A stretch of DNA of 64,000 bases. Source: JASLDZ01 sp038226305 (GTDB taxonomy: Bacteria > Pseudomonadota > Alphaproteobacteria > Caulobacterales > Caulobacteraceae). The stretch covers positions 1-64,000 of the forward strand of contig JBBRQN010000001.1 of the NCBI GenBank assembly GCA_038226305.1, given 5' to 3'. Below, piece after piece: positions 1-8,915 of this stretch. Both the position numbers and the translations under genes were made by a program. Below the pieces are notes generated by a model that saw only the letters and a list, made by a program, of their open reading frames with translations, did no database searches and was not told the DNA's origin. Position 1 is the first letter of the stretch; each line of letters begins with the position of its first letter.

Positions 1-734
1 CGGGCATCCACAGCCTCCTGCTGGGGCGTTCTGGGCAGGCGGGCCAGGGTCAGAGCGCCGGTTTGCGTGGGATCGAGGCGGTCGAAGCTGCGGCTCGCCT
101 TGGCTCGCCATTCGGTGAGGGTGATCTTGCCGTCGAAATCGGCGTCCGCGGCGGCGACGGGCTGCGGCTCGGTGAAGAAGCCGTAGAGCCCTGCACCCTG
201 CCCGGAATCGTCGCCTGCCCGGATGCGTTGGGGCTGGCGCCCTGATCCCTCCCGGGCTTCCGGGCTTTTGCGCGAGCCGCCACCGCTCCGCCCTGAAAAC
301 AGCGTTTCGTCCTGACCCTCGCCCGCCCGCAGGCGGCCGACCTCGGGCAGGATTTCTGGTGCGATCCTGCGCTCGTAGTCCTGCACCTCGAAGCCATCGA
401 CCACCCCATCGTGGTTGGCATCCAGAACCTGGAAGAAGCGCTCGGCGTCTGCCAGGAACTCGGCGCGGGTGAGCTTGCCGTCATGGTCCGCGTCGGCCGC
501 CGCGAACCACGCCGCCACGGGGTAGGGTGCGTCGCGGTCGGCCCTGAAGGGCTCGCCTGCAGGGCTGATGAACACGAGCCTGTCACCGCTGCCAGGTCGC
601 CGGTCGCCGTTGGCGCCGGGGCCGGACCGATCGTCAGGCGGGGGTGCACCCGCACAGGCCGCCAGCGCTAACGCGGCGACGGCAGCCCCCAAGAGGGCCG
701 CCTGCCTACGGTACGCACGTCGCGAGCCGATCAT
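1..734 (-). CDS. EF-hand calcium-binding lipoprotein (3' end cut by window edge)
   Basis: I translated this frame directly; it stays open to the left edge, so the C-terminus is missing after about 244 residues. The start ATG overlaps the TGA of the upstream histidine kinase (ATGA), so the two are probably translationally coupled. Residues 1-27 form a lipoprotein signal: arginines at 5-10, a hydrophobic Ala/Leu stretch, and the lipobox LAAC with Cys27. Three canonical 12-residue EF-hand loops follow: 81-92 (DADHDGKLTRAE), 105-116 (DANHDGVVDGFE) and 197-208 (DADFDGKITLTE), each with acidic or Asn residues at positions 1, 3 and 5, Gly at 6 and Glu at 12. A fourth, degenerate loop is at 221-232. 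A basic, low-complexity linker separates the two pairs. Inference: a membrane-anchored periplasmic Ca2+ binder whose expression is tied to the two-component system. The exact function is unknown. Confidence 0.85.
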   Translation of the reverse strand, partial: MIGSRRAYRRQAALLGAAVAALALAACAGAPPPDDRSGPGANGDRRPGSGDRLVFISPAGEPFRADRDAPYPVAAWFAAADADHDGKLTRAEFLADAERFFQVLDANHDGVVDGFEVQDYERRIAPEILPEVGRLRAGEGQDETLFSGRSGGGSRKSPEAREGSGRQPQRIRAGDDSGQGAGLYGFFTEPQPVAAADADFDGKITLTEWRAKASRSFDRLDPTQTGALTLARLPRTPQQEAVDA

Positions 735-2143
735 CCGCCCACGGGCGCCAGCGGCAGCCAGACGCGCGCCCGAAGGCCGCCAGTCTCGCGGTTCTCGAGC
801 CCGGCGTCGCCGCCATGCGCCCGGGCCACCGAGCGCACCACAGCCAGGCCAAGCCCGTTGCCCCCCGTCTCGCGCGACCGCGAGGGCTCGATCCGGCAGA
901 ACGGCTCGAATACCTTCTCCATGTCGGCGAGGGCCACGCCCGGGCCGTCGTCGTCCACCTCGATGATCGCCGATCCATCCTGCGATCTCACCCGAACCCG
1001 GGCGCGGGTGCCGAACTTGACCGCATTATCGAGGAGGTTGGCGGTAAGGCGGCGCAGGGCCAGGGGGTCGCCCTCGATCACCACGGGGCCCCCGGCGCCG
1101 GATCTCGTCACGTCATGGCCGGTGTCGGCCATCTCGTCGGCCACGGTGCCCACCAAGGAGCCGAGTTCGAGCCGACTGCGGGCTGCGGGCAGGCTGTCGT
1201 CGCGCACGAAGGCCAGGGTGGCGGCGATCATCTGCTCCATCTCGTCGATGTCGGCGCTCATGCTGCCGCGCACGTTTTCGGGCAGACTCTCCAGCCGAAA
1301 GCGCAGTCTGGTGAGGGGCGTGCGCAGGTCGTGGGCGATCGCGCCGACGGTGGCCGTGCGGTCCTGCACATAGCGACGCAGACGGTCCTGCATCTTGTTG
1401 AAGGCGTTGACGGCGGTGTGCACCTCCGACGGTCCGGCGATCTCCAGCGGTGGCGCCCCCGGATCCCGGCCCAGGCGCTCGGCCCCCCTAGCGAAGGCGG
1501 TCACCGGCGCTGCGAGCCCGCGGGCGAACAGATAGGCCAGGGGGGCCAGCGCCAGCACGCAGACCCCGAACCACAACAGGATGCGGCGCTGCCAGGTGCT
1601 GAAGAGGCCCTGGTCCCGCTCCACCAGATTCGACCAGCGGCCGTCTGGCAGTTGCAGCGCAGCCGCGAAGGGAGAGACGATGAAGCGCTCGTTAGAACCG
1701 GAGGCAGGGAGCCGCTGCGGACCCGGGCCGCGCCCACGATCCATCTCGGGCGGCTGACCCCGGAAGGGACCCTTGGGCCGCTGGAAGGGGCCACGCTGGT
1801 TGTCCAAGAGGGTGAGGTGCACGCGCGACTCCCCCACCCGTAGCTGAAGGGCCAGTTCCTCGCGCAGGCGCTCTGCGAAGCGCTGGGCACGGGGCTGTCC
1901 AATGGCCTTGAACTCCGGCGTCACCACCGCCCGTAGCGTGCGGCCGGCGCCAGTGGCGACCGGACCGCCTGCGGCCCGCAGGGCGCGGGCCACCTCGCTG
2001 GCCCGAAAGAACTCGGGCGGCGGAGGGGGCAGGAAATACAGGATCGCCATGTTCACGCCCTGGGCGGCGACAAGGCTCAGCACTATCAGCCCGAACACCT
2101 GCGCAAAGAACGAGGGCGCGAACCTGCGCAGCACGGCCGTCAC
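731..2143 (-). CDS. EnvZ-like sensor histidine kinase
   Basis: A 470-residue inner-membrane sensor kinase. TM1 is at about 12-37, followed by a proline-rich periplasmic domain of about 145 residues, TM2 at about 187-208, HAMP at about 209-260, and a HisKA helix with the phospho-accepting His271 in AHDLRTPL. The ATPase domain has an N box at about 361-374 (LLDNAVKFG), G1 at 398-404 (DDGPG) and G2 at about 427-434 (GGNGLGLA). It autophosphorylates and passes phosphate to the OmpR-type regulator whose stop lies 7 bases upstream of this start. The 3' end overlaps the EF-hand lipoprotein start by 4 bases, so the three genes look like one leftward operon. The EnvZ/OmpR class is clear, but the signal cannot be read from the sequence. 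The downstream Ca2+-binding lipoprotein makes divalent cations a reasonable guess. Confidence 0.93.
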   Translation of the reverse strand: MTAVLRRFAPSFFAQVFGLIVLSLVAAQGVNMAILYFLPPPPPEFFRASEVARALRAAGGPVATGAGRTLRAVVTPEFKAIGQPRAQRFAERLREELALQLRVGESRVHLTLLDNQRGPFQRPKGPFRGQPPEMDRGRGPGPQRLPASGSNERFIVSPFAAALQLPDGRWSNLVERDQGLFSTWQRRILLWFGVCVLALAPLAYLFARGLAAPVTAFARGAERLGRDPGAPPLEIAGPSEVHTAVNAFNKMQDRLRRYVQDRTATVGAIAHDLRTPLTRLRFRLESLPENVRGSMSADIDEMEQMIAATLAFVRDDSLPAARSRLELGSLVGTVADEMADTGHDVTRSGAGGPVVIEGDPLALRRLTANLLDNAVKFGTRARVRVRSQDGSAIIEVDDDGPGVALADMEKVFEPFCRIEPSRSRETGGNGLGLAVVRSVARAHGGDAGLENRETGGLRARVWLPLAPVGG

Positions 2144-2150
2144 GTGCGGA

Positions 2151-2924
2151 TCATCGACGGTGGACGCGGGCGGTGAACATGTAGCCCTCGTTGCGCAGGG
2201 TGCGGATCAGCTCTCCCCCGGCCACGTCCCCATCTGCCAGCTTGCGGCGCAGGCGGCTGATCTGCACGTCGACGGCACGGTCGTAGGCCTCGCTGTCCGG
2301 CCCGCGGGCGAGGTCGAGCAGCTGATCGCGGGTCAGCACCCGCTGGGGCCGCTCCACGAACGCGCGCAACAGCGCGAATTCGCCCGCCGACAGATTTACG
2401 ATGGCGGCCTGCGGGGTGCGCAGTTCGCGGCGGAGCAGGTCGAGCGACCAGCCGTCGAACTCGCACGCTAGGGCATCGCTGGAGCGCACCTCGCCCCGCC
2501 GGCGCAGCACAGCCCGCACCCGGGCCAGCAGCTCGCGCGGATTGCACGGCTTGGCGAGGTAGTCGTCGGCCCCCAGCTCCAGCCCGACGATGCGATCGGT
2601 ATCGTCGCCCCGGGCTGAAAGGATGATCACGGCAGGCGACTCGGGCTTGGCGAAAAGGCGGCGGCAGATCGACAGGCCATCTTCGCCAGGCAGCATCACA
2701 TCCAGCACGACGAGGTCGGCATTCTCGGCGCTCAGGGCCTTTTCCAGCCCCGTCGCGTTGCTCGCGGTGCGGGTTCGATAGCCGTGCTGCTGCAGGAACT
2801 CCGCAGCCAGATGGCGGATGCCGGCATCGTCGTCGACGACGATCACCCGGGGGCCGGGTTCATCGCCGGGGAGAACGTCAAGCTCGGCCGATGCGTCGAG
2901 GGTCTGCTGCATGGTGGTCATCAT
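2151..2924 (-). CDS. OmpR-family response regulator
   Basis: A 257-residue DNA-binding regulator counted from the tandem Met start (MMTTMQQT). An earlier in-frame ATG at 2999 would add an unconserved 25-residue tail that runs into the upstream hairpin, so I prefer the later one. The receiver domain has the acidic pocket VDDD, the phosphorylated Asp75 in VVLDVMLPG, a Ser/Thr switch in ILSARG, and the conserved Lys in LAKP. The C-terminal half is a winged helix of the OmpR/PhoB type, with VDVQISRLRRKL and a final YMF turn. It is the first gene of the operon with the histidine kinase and EF-hand lipoprotein, and is presumably phosphorylated by that kinase to control its own regulon. There is no strong Shine-Dalgarno in front of the start. 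Confidence 0.93.
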   Translation of the reverse strand: MMTTMQQTLDASAELDVLPGDEPGPRVIVVDDDAGIRHLAAEFLQQHGYRTRTASNATGLEKALSAENADLVVLDVMLPGEDGLSICRRLFAKPESPAVIILSARGDDTDRIVGLELGADDYLAKPCNPRELLARVRAVLRRRGEVRSSDALACEFDGWSLDLLRRELRTPQAAIVNLSAGEFALLRAFVERPQRVLTRDQLLDLARGPDSEAYDRAVDVQISRLRRKLADGDVAGGELIRTLRNEGYMFTARVHRR

Positions 2925-2973
2925 CACGCAAGCTGGAGGCGCCGGTGTGTCGGCGTCGTTACGAAGCTGAAGC

Positions 2974-3012
2974 CCGGCGGCAGCGGGGTGGATCGCCACC
3001 CGCTGCCGCCGG
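2974..3012 (-). terminator. Long GC-rich hairpin, probable terminator of the permease
   Basis: A near-perfect inverted repeat with arms 2974-2991 and 2996-3012. The 17-18 bp stem carries one bulged G and closes on the tetraloop ATCG. It lies 12 bases past the permease stop and just before the response-regulator start, both leftward. There is no real T-run after it, so it is a stable hairpin rather than a textbook intrinsic terminator. Confidence 0.55.
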
Positions 3013-3024
3013 AATAGTCACGCG

Positions 3025-4578
3025 TCAGATCACAGGATCGTTGTCGCTCACGTCCACGATCCCGCGCGCCGAGTTGGAGCGCCAGAAGCCGTAGGAGAAG
3101 TAGAGCACCAACCCGATCCCGGTCCACACGGCGAACAGCGTCTTCGACTGCGGACCCAGACTGAGGAACAGCACCACGCAGCCAAAGATCGACAGAGGGG
3201 CCACCACGAACACCAGAGGCGTGCGGAAGGGCCGTACGCGGTTCTTGTCGGTGAAGCGCAGGATCATCACCGCCAGCGACACCGCGGCGAAGGCGAACAG
3301 CGTGCCCGCGTTGGAGTAGTCCGCCAGCTGTCCCACCGGGAAGAAGGCGGCCGCCAGAGCCACGATCACGCCAGTGACGATGGTGATCACCCAGGGGGTC
3401 TGGAACTTCGGGTGCACCGCGCTGAGGCTCTTGGGCAGAAGGCCGTCGCGCGCCATCACGAAGAAGATGCGCGTCTGGCCGTACATCATCAGAAGCACGA
3501 CGGAGGGCAGGGCGATAGTGGCCGCGAGGCCCACGAGCCCACCGAAGAACGGCTGACCCACCTCGTCCAGCACATAGGCCAGCGCGTGTTTGGAGCACAC
3601 CATCGGCGCGTGGGCCGAGGTGCAGGCGGCGCTGCCGTAAAGCTCGGCCGAACCGTCGGCGAAGAACTGGCCGGGTGCCGGGCCGAGAGGCTGGGCCCCG
3701 AACGCCCCGATCACGCCGCTGGCGACCAGGAGGTAGAACACGGTGCAGATCGAAAGCGAGGCGATCAGCCCGATGGGCACGTTCACCTGCGGGTTCTTGG
3801 TCTCTTCAGCCGCGGTGGAAACCGCGTCGAAGCCCACGTAGGCGAAGAAGATCGATGCCGCAGCCCCCAGAACGCCCGCGCCGGACGAGGAGAGCGGGTT
3901 GCCCCAGCCCCGCGGGGTGAAGGGCTGGAAGTTGGCCGGGTGACCCAGCGCCAGAGGCAGGGTGATCACCACGAAGAGGATCAGCGCGGCGACCTTGATG
4001 GCCACCAGCACCGCGTTGAGGTTGGCGCTCTCCTTGGTACCGACCACCAGAAGCCCGGTCACCGCGATGGTGATCAGCACGGCGGGCAGGTTGATCAACC
4101 CGCCGACTTCGCCGCCTTTCAGGAAATCGCCCACGGCGATCTGCGGCCCCACGGTCAAGGCATGTGGCAGATCCACCCCAAGGGAGTGAAGGAAGCCCAC
4201 GATCTGGCCGGACCAGCCGACCGCCACGGCGCTGGCGCCCAGCGCGTATTCGAGGATCAGCGCCCAGCCGACGAGCCAGGCCATCAGCTCGCCCATGACG
4301 GCGTAGGAGTAGGTGTAGGCCGAGCCTGCCACCGGCACCATCGAGGCCAGTTCGGAGTAGCAGAGCGCGGCCAGGGCGCAGATCACGCCGGCGATGATGA
4401 AAGACACCATCATGCCGGGGCCCGCCTTCTGGGCCGCCGTGGCGGTGAGCACGAAGATGCCCGTGCCGATCACCGCTCCGATGCCCAGCAGCGTCAGCTG
4501 CACAGGGCCGAGCGAACGGCTCAGCGACTTCTTCTCAGCTGTCGCCAGAATGGCGTCCAGCGACTTCACGCGCCACAT
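3025..4578 (-). CDS. APC-superfamily amino acid permease (cationic amino acid transporter type)
   Basis: A 517-residue polytopic inner-membrane transporter with about 12 hydrophobic segments. TM1 carries the APC unwound-helix signature GIGAVIGTGIF, and TM3 contains AGSAYTYSYAVMGE. The family imports amino acids by proton-coupled or facilitated transport; the substrate cannot be read off. I start at the ATG of MWRVKSLDA because everything upstream in that frame overlaps the divergent hrpB and reads as arginine/histidine-rich shadow. It is a paralogue of the second permease at 57306-58730, with which it shares AGSAYTYSYAV and the GW(A/S)LILEY stretch. It stands alone, divergent from hrpB, with a strong hairpin after its stop. 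Confidence 0.9.
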   Translation of the reverse strand: MWRVKSLDAILATAEKKSLSRSLGPVQLTLLGIGAVIGTGIFVLTATAAQKAGPGMMVSFIIAGVICALAALCYSELASMVPVAGSAYTYSYAVMGELMAWLVGWALILEYALGASAVAVGWSGQIVGFLHSLGVDLPHALTVGPQIAVGDFLKGGEVGGLINLPAVLITIAVTGLLVVGTKESANLNAVLVAIKVAALILFVVITLPLALGHPANFQPFTPRGWGNPLSSSGAGVLGAAASIFFAYVGFDAVSTAAEETKNPQVNVPIGLIASLSICTVFYLLVASGVIGAFGAQPLGPAPGQFFADGSAELYGSAACTSAHAPMVCSKHALAYVLDEVGQPFFGGLVGLAATIALPSVVLLMMYGQTRIFFVMARDGLLPKSLSAVHPKFQTPWVITIVTGVIVALAAAFFPVGQLADYSNAGTLFAFAAVSLAVMILRFTDKNRVRPFRTPLVFVVAPLSIFGCVVLFLSLGPQSKTLFAVWTGIGLVLYFSYGFWRSNSARGIVDVSDNDPVI

Positions 4579-4692
4579 ACGCAGGTCTCCCCAAAGGCCG
4601 CCGCGGCGAGCGTGTCGCAAATCGCGGAACGCGCTAGGTGACGTAGGCGTGACGGGGTGGTCAAGCGTCATGGGCGCACAGGCGGGGGAGGG

Positions 4693-7158
4693 ATGACGAG
4701 CGGGCTCCCTATCGAGGCGGTGCTGGGCGATCTGCAGGCGCGGCTCGCCCACGCATCGAACGCCGTGCTCGTGGCCCCGCCTGGAGCGGGCAAGACCACG
4801 CGCGTGCCCCTGGCGCTGCTGAATGCGCCGTGGATGGCGGGGGGCAAGTTGATCCTGCTCGAGCCCCGCAGGCTGGCGGCGCGGGGGGCGGCGGCACGCA
4901 TGGCCGCGACCCTGGGCGAGCGCGTCGGCGAAACCGTCGGCCATCGCATCCGCGCCGACGTGAAGGTGGGCCCCGCCACCTGCATCGAGGTGGTGACCGA
5001 GGGCATCTTCTCCCGGATGATTCTGGCCGATCCCTCGCTGGAGGGCGTGGCGGGAGTGATCTTCGACGAGTTCCACGAGCGCTCTCTGGATGCCGATCTG
5101 GGGCTGGCCTTCGCGCTGGAGGCGCAGTCGCTGCTGCGGCCCGACCTGCGGCTTCTGGTGATGTCGGCGACGCTGGACGGGGCGGCGGTGGCCCGGCTGA
5201 TGGGCGACGCGCCCGTGATCGAAAGCGAGGGCCGGGCGTACCCCGTCGAGACCCGGCATCGCCCTCGAGACGCCTTCAAGCGCCTGGACGACGACGTGGC
5301 CAGGCTGATTCGCGAAGCCCTCGCCGACGAGTCGGGCGATGTGCTGGTGTTCCTGCCCGGTCAGGCCGAGATCCGGCGCGCCGCCGAACGGCTGGCCGAG
5401 ACGGTGCGCTCGCCCGCGGTCGATATTCGCCCGCTCTACGGTGCCCTCACCACGGGGGAGCAGGATGCGGCGATCGCGCCTTCGCCGCCGGGCAGGCGCA
5501 AGGTGGTGCTGGCCACCAGCATCGCGCAGACCAGCCTCACCATCGAGGGCGTGCGGGTCGTGGTCGATGCCGGCCTGTCGCGAGCGCCCCGCTACGATCC
5601 GGGCACGGGTCTCACCCGGCTGGTGACGGTGAAGGTCAGCCGGGCGGCGGCGGATCAGCGGCGGGGCCGGGCAGGGCGCACGCAAGCGGGTGTGTGCTAT
5701 CGCCTGTGGGACGCGGCCGAGGAGCGGGGACTGCCCCTCTTCGATCGGCCGGAGATCGCCGACAGCGACCTTTCCGGCGTGGCGCTGGCGATGGCGCAGT
5801 GGGGGGCGAAAGATCCCGCAGCCCTGTTCTTGCTGGACCCGCCCCCCGCGGCCGCCTTCGCCGAGGCGGTGACCCTCCTGCAGCGCATCGGTGCTCTGAC
5901 CGACGACCGGGCGCTCACTCCGCACGGATCCAGGCTCGCCCGCATCGGCACCTCACCCCGGCTGGCGCATATGATCGTTCGGGGTGCCGAGCAGGGTCTG
6001 GCCGGGCGGGCGGCGAGGCTGGCGGCCGTCCTGTCGGAGCCGGGGCTGGGCGGGGCGGGCGTCGATGTTTCCGCTCGCGTAGACCGGCTGGCACGGGAGG
6101 CTGGAGGGCGGGGCCGAGATGCCCTGGCGCTGGCTGGCCGCTGGGCCAGGGCCGCGGGCGGGTCGCCGCAGGACGGAACGGGCGAGGCTCATGCCGATGG
6201 CCGGCTGGTCGCCACCGCCTTCCCTGAGCGCATCGCCAAGGCGCGCGGCGGCGACGGTGGCTTTCTCCTCGCCAACGGCCGTGGGGCCCGGCTGGAGCCG
6301 ACCGACGCTCTCTCGCGACAGCCTTGGCTGGCGGTGGCCGAGCTGGCAGGGGGTGCCGCGCAAGACCGGATCATGATTGCCGCCCCCCTGACCGAGGCGG
6401 AGGTGCGCGAGCTCGCCGCGGACGACCTCGTGGCCGAGGAGGGGGTGGAGATCGACGATGCCGGTCGCCTGCGCGCCCGCCGCCGCCTGCGTCTCGGCCG
6501 GATCGTAATCGAGGATCGCCTGCTGGACCGCCCCTCCCGCGAGGCCGTTGCCAAGGCGCTGGCGGAGCGGGTCTGCGCCCTCGGCCTCAACACCCTGCAG
6601 TGGGGCGAGGCCGCACAATCGCTGCGGGACCGCCTCGCCTTCATGCGCACGCTGGAGCCAGCCGGCGACTGGCCGGACATGTCGGACGCCGCCCTCCTGG
6701 CCGACCTCGAGTCCTGGCTCGGACCTGCGCTGGCGACGGCGGGCGGGCTCGACAGGCTCAGCGCCGCAGCGGTGGATGCCGCCCTGCGCGAGCACGTGGG
6801 ATGGAGCGTGTTGCAGCGCCTGGACCGCGAGACCCCCACCCGCTTCACCACCCCGGCGGGCGGCTCCGCGCAGATCGACTATGGTGCCGACGGCGGGCCT
6901 CGCGTGGAGGTGCGGGTGCAGGAGCTGTTCGGCCTGGCCCGCCACCCCAGCACGGCCTCAGGCCGCGTGCCGCTCACCCTCGCGCTTCTGTCGCCCGCCC
7001 GGCGGCCGGTGCAGACCACCAGGGATTTGCCGGGGTTCTGGGCGGGATCGTGGAAGGCTGTGCGCACCGAGATGCGGGGCCGCTATCCCCGCCACCCCTG
7101 GCCGGAAGACCCACTCGCCGCTCCGCCCACCACCCGGGCCAAGCCCCGGGGAACGTGA
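4693..7158 (+). CDS. hrpB: ATP-dependent RNA helicase HrpB
   Basis: A DEAH/RHA-type helicase of about 821 residues, the usual HrpB size. Walker A is APPGAGKTT at 28-36, motif II is DEFH at 125-128, motif III is MSATLD, and motif VI is QRRGRAGRTQAG. Behind the two RecA-like domains come the helicase-associated domain and the HrpB-specific C-terminal domain, ending with the conserved Trp/Pro-rich tail (LPGFWAGSW, RYPRHPWPEDP). HrpB is a cytosolic NTP-dependent helicase; its physiological RNA target is poorly defined. The chosen ATG has a purine-rich GGGGGAGGG abutting it, which is unusually close. An in-frame GTG at 4657 would add 12 residues. It converges on the RNA methyltransferase with 3 bases between the stops. 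Confidence 0.93.
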   Translation: MTSGLPIEAVLGDLQARLAHASNAVLVAPPGAGKTTRVPLALLNAPWMAGGKLILLEPRRLAARGAAARMAATLGERVGETVGHRIRADVKVGPATCIEVVTEGIFSRMILADPSLEGVAGVIFDEFHERSLDADLGLAFALEAQSLLRPDLRLLVMSATLDGAAVARLMGDAPVIESEGRAYPVETRHRPRDAFKRLDDDVARLIREALADESGDVLVFLPGQAEIRRAAERLAETVRSPAVDIRPLYGALTTGEQDAAIAPSPPGRRKVVLATSIAQTSLTIEGVRVVVDAGLSRAPRYDPGTGLTRLVTVKVSRAAADQRRGRAGRTQAGVCYRLWDAAEERGLPLFDRPEIADSDLSGVALAMAQWGAKDPAALFLLDPPPAAAFAEAVTLLQRIGALTDDRALTPHGSRLARIGTSPRLAHMIVRGAEQGLAGRAARLAAVLSEPGLGGAGVDVSARVDRLAREAGGRGRDALALAGRWARAAGGSPQDGTGEAHADGRLVATAFPERIAKARGGDGGFLLANGRGARLEPTDALSRQPWLAVAELAGGAAQDRIMIAAPLTEAEVRELAADDLVAEEGVEIDDAGRLRARRRLRLGRIVIEDRLLDRPSREAVAKALAERVCALGLNTLQWGEAAQSLRDRLAFMRTLEPAGDWPDMSDAALLADLESWLGPALATAGGLDRLSAAAVDAALREHVGWSVLQRLDRETPTRFTTPAGGSAQIDYGADGGPRVEVRVQELFGLARHPSTASGRVPLTLALLSPARRPVQTTRDLPGFWAGSWKAVRTEMRGRYPRHPWPEDPLAAPPTTRAKPRGT

Positions 7159-7161
7159 GGC

Positions 7162-7959
7162 TCAGCCCCCGGCAGCGTAGATCATGATGCCGGTGGCCAC
7201 GGCGAGGTTCAGGCTGTCGGCCCGGCCGCGCATGGGAATCTTCACGTTCAGATCGCACGTCGCCGCGAGTTCGGGCGGCAGGCCCTGCTGCTCGTTGCCC
7301 ATCAGGATGAGGGTGGGGTCGCGGTAGGGGGCCGAGCGGTGGTCGTGCTCGGCGGTGAGGAGCGTACCCACCACGGCGCCGGTCCACGTCGCCCGCCATT
7401 CCAGAAACGCGTCCACCGTGGCGCGGAAGATCGGAACCGCGAAGATCGAGCCCATTGTGGCGCGCACGGCCTCCACGCTGAATGGATCACAGGTTTCGCC
7501 AACGAGGATCACTCCGCCGCAGCCCGCCGCGTCGGCGGTGCGCACCACGGTGCCGAGGTTCCCGGGATCGCGGACTGCCTGCAGCGCCACCCACACCCTC
7601 GCGACCGATGGGTTGAGCACCTCCAGAGGCGTGAACGCCTGCTCGAACACCGCCACCACGGTCTGCGGATTGTCTCGCCGGCTGACCTTCTCGAGGATGT
7701 CGCGGGTGACCTGCACGGCCTCGCCGCCGTTTGCGGTTGTGAAGCGCAGCAGGCGCTGCAGCAGCGGGTGATCGGCCGCCTCCGCAGCGAACAGGAGCGT
7801 GCGCGGGGCCCGGCCCGCGTCCATGGCCTCGACGGCGATCTTCAGGCCCTCGGCCAGGAACAGCCCGGTCTCGTCGCGGGCCTTGCGCAGGTGCAGGGCG
7901 CGGGCGGCCTTCACCGTCTCGTTGGAGAGCGAGGTGACGACGCGCGCCCCGCCTGTCAC
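7162..7959 (-). CDS. SpoU/TrmH-family RNA 2'-O-methyltransferase
   Basis: A 265-residue SPOUT methyltransferase. The N-terminal substrate-binding domain shows TSLSNETVKAARALHLRKAR and GLFLAEGLK. The knot domain carries the three SpoU motifs: VRDPGNLGTVVRTADAAG, the central LILMGNEQQGLPPE, and the C-terminal IPMRGRADSLNLAVATGI. The family 2'-O-methylates ribose in 23S rRNA or tRNA using SAM; the exact nucleotide cannot be assigned here. The GTG start overlaps the upstream methyltransferase stop as GTGA. An N-terminal extension in the same frame would be shadow of that upstream gene. It is the last gene of the leftward glycosyltransferase-methyltransferase-methyltransferase cluster. Confidence 0.92.
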   Translation of the reverse strand: MTGGARVVTSLSNETVKAARALHLRKARDETGLFLAEGLKIAVEAMDAGRAPRTLLFAAEAADHPLLQRLLRFTTANGGEAVQVTRDILEKVSRRDNPQTVVAVFEQAFTPLEVLNPSVARVWVALQAVRDPGNLGTVVRTADAAGCGGVILVGETCDPFSVEAVRATMGSIFAVPIFRATVDAFLEWRATWTGAVVGTLLTAEHDHRSAPYRDPTLILMGNEQQGLPPELAATCDLNVKIPMRGRADSLNLAVATGIMIYAAGG

Positions 7960-8915
7960 AGCCCGCGGCTCCAGCGGGCGAAGAACGACAGGCCGATGGA
8001 GCGGGGGTTCGCCCCTTCCTCCTCCAGCGCCAGCTCGCCCCAGTCGAGCCGCCCGCCCGCGAGGTCGGCCCGGTCCTTCATGGCGTCGGCCCTCAGGTGC
8101 GCGCAGGAGAGGCCGCTGACGCGGGCGGCATAGGCGTTGAGCAGCAGGAACCCGGCGTCTGGCTTCAAGATCGAGACACAGCCGGCCAAGAGCTCCGGCA
8201 AGTCCTCGAACAGGCGCCACACCTCGTGCTGGGGGCCGCGGCCGTATTTGGGCGGGTCGAGGATGATCCCGTCGTAGGTCGAGCCGCGCTTGATCTCGCG
8301 CTTCACCCACGCTCGGCAGTCCTCGATGATCCAGCGCACGGGCCGGTCGGCGAGGCCCGACACGTCGGCGTTCTCCCGCGCCCAGCCGACGGAGCGGCGC
8401 GAGGCATCCACATGCGTCACGCTGGCCCCTGCGGCCGCCGCCACGAGGCTCGCCACGCCGGTATAGCCGAAGAGGTTCAGGATCTTGGGCGGCTCAGCCT
8501 TTCTGGCGGCAGTGGTGCGCACGGCGGCATCGAGCCAGGCCCAGTTCACCGCCTGCTCGGGGAAGAAGGCCAGGTGGCGGAAGGGGGTGAAGCGCGCCTT
8601 CAGGGTCACCTCGTTCCAGCGCAGGGGGAAAGTGTCGGGCGGGGGCGACTTGAAGCGCCAGCGGCCCGCGTCCTCCTCGTCGGTGGGGTCGAAGATGGCG
8701 TCCGCCCCGTCCCACACCGCCGCATCGAGGCGGGGCGCCCAGCCGCACTGGGGTTCGGGCCGCACCACGGTGTAGCGGCCGTAGCGTTCGAGCTTCCGGC
8801 CTCCCCCGGAGTCCAGAAGCGCATAGTCGGCCCACGGCCGGGTGAGCAGGAGCTCAGGCGCGGGCTGCGGCGCGAGGGCGGAAGGGGCGGAGAGAGGGGC
8901 GTCGGCGTCGTTCAC
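7956..8915 (-). CDS. Class I SAM-dependent RNA methyltransferase (RlmI/RlmK-like)
   Basis: A 319-residue Rossmann-fold methyltransferase. SAM-binding motif I is NLFGYTGVASLVAAAAGA (about 161-178), the acidic motif II is THVDASRRSVGWA, and the catalytic-loop equivalent is LDPPKYGRGP. The N-terminal part (DYALLDSGGGRKLERYG) resembles the EEHEE substrate-recognition domain of the RlmI type, which makes m5C in 23S rRNA. I claim only RlmI-like because no PUA domain is visible. The ATG start lies inside the end of the glycosyltransferase, a 62-base overlap. No later in-frame ATG precedes the conserved domain, so the overlap seems real. The stop overlaps the next methyltransferase start as GTGA. Confidence 0.88.
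   Translation of the reverse strand: MNDADAPLSAPSALAPQPAPELLLTRPWADYALLDSGGGRKLERYGRYTVVRPEPQCGWAPRLDAAVWDGADAIFDPTDEEDAGRWRFKSPPPDTFPLRWNEVTLKARFTPFRHLAFFPEQAVNWAWLDAAVRTTAARKAEPPKILNLFGYTGVASLVAAAAGASVTHVDASRRSVGWARENADVSGLADRPVRWIIEDCRAWVKREIKRGSTYDGIILDPPKYGRGPQHEVWRLFEDLPELLAGCVSILKPDAGFLLLNAYAARVSGLSCAHLRADAMKDRADLAGGRLDWGELALEEEGANPRSIGLSFFARWSRGL

Noticed and set aside
3025..4578. The two amino acid permeases as a recent duplication
   Set aside because: They share family motifs, but differ over most of their length and have different partners.
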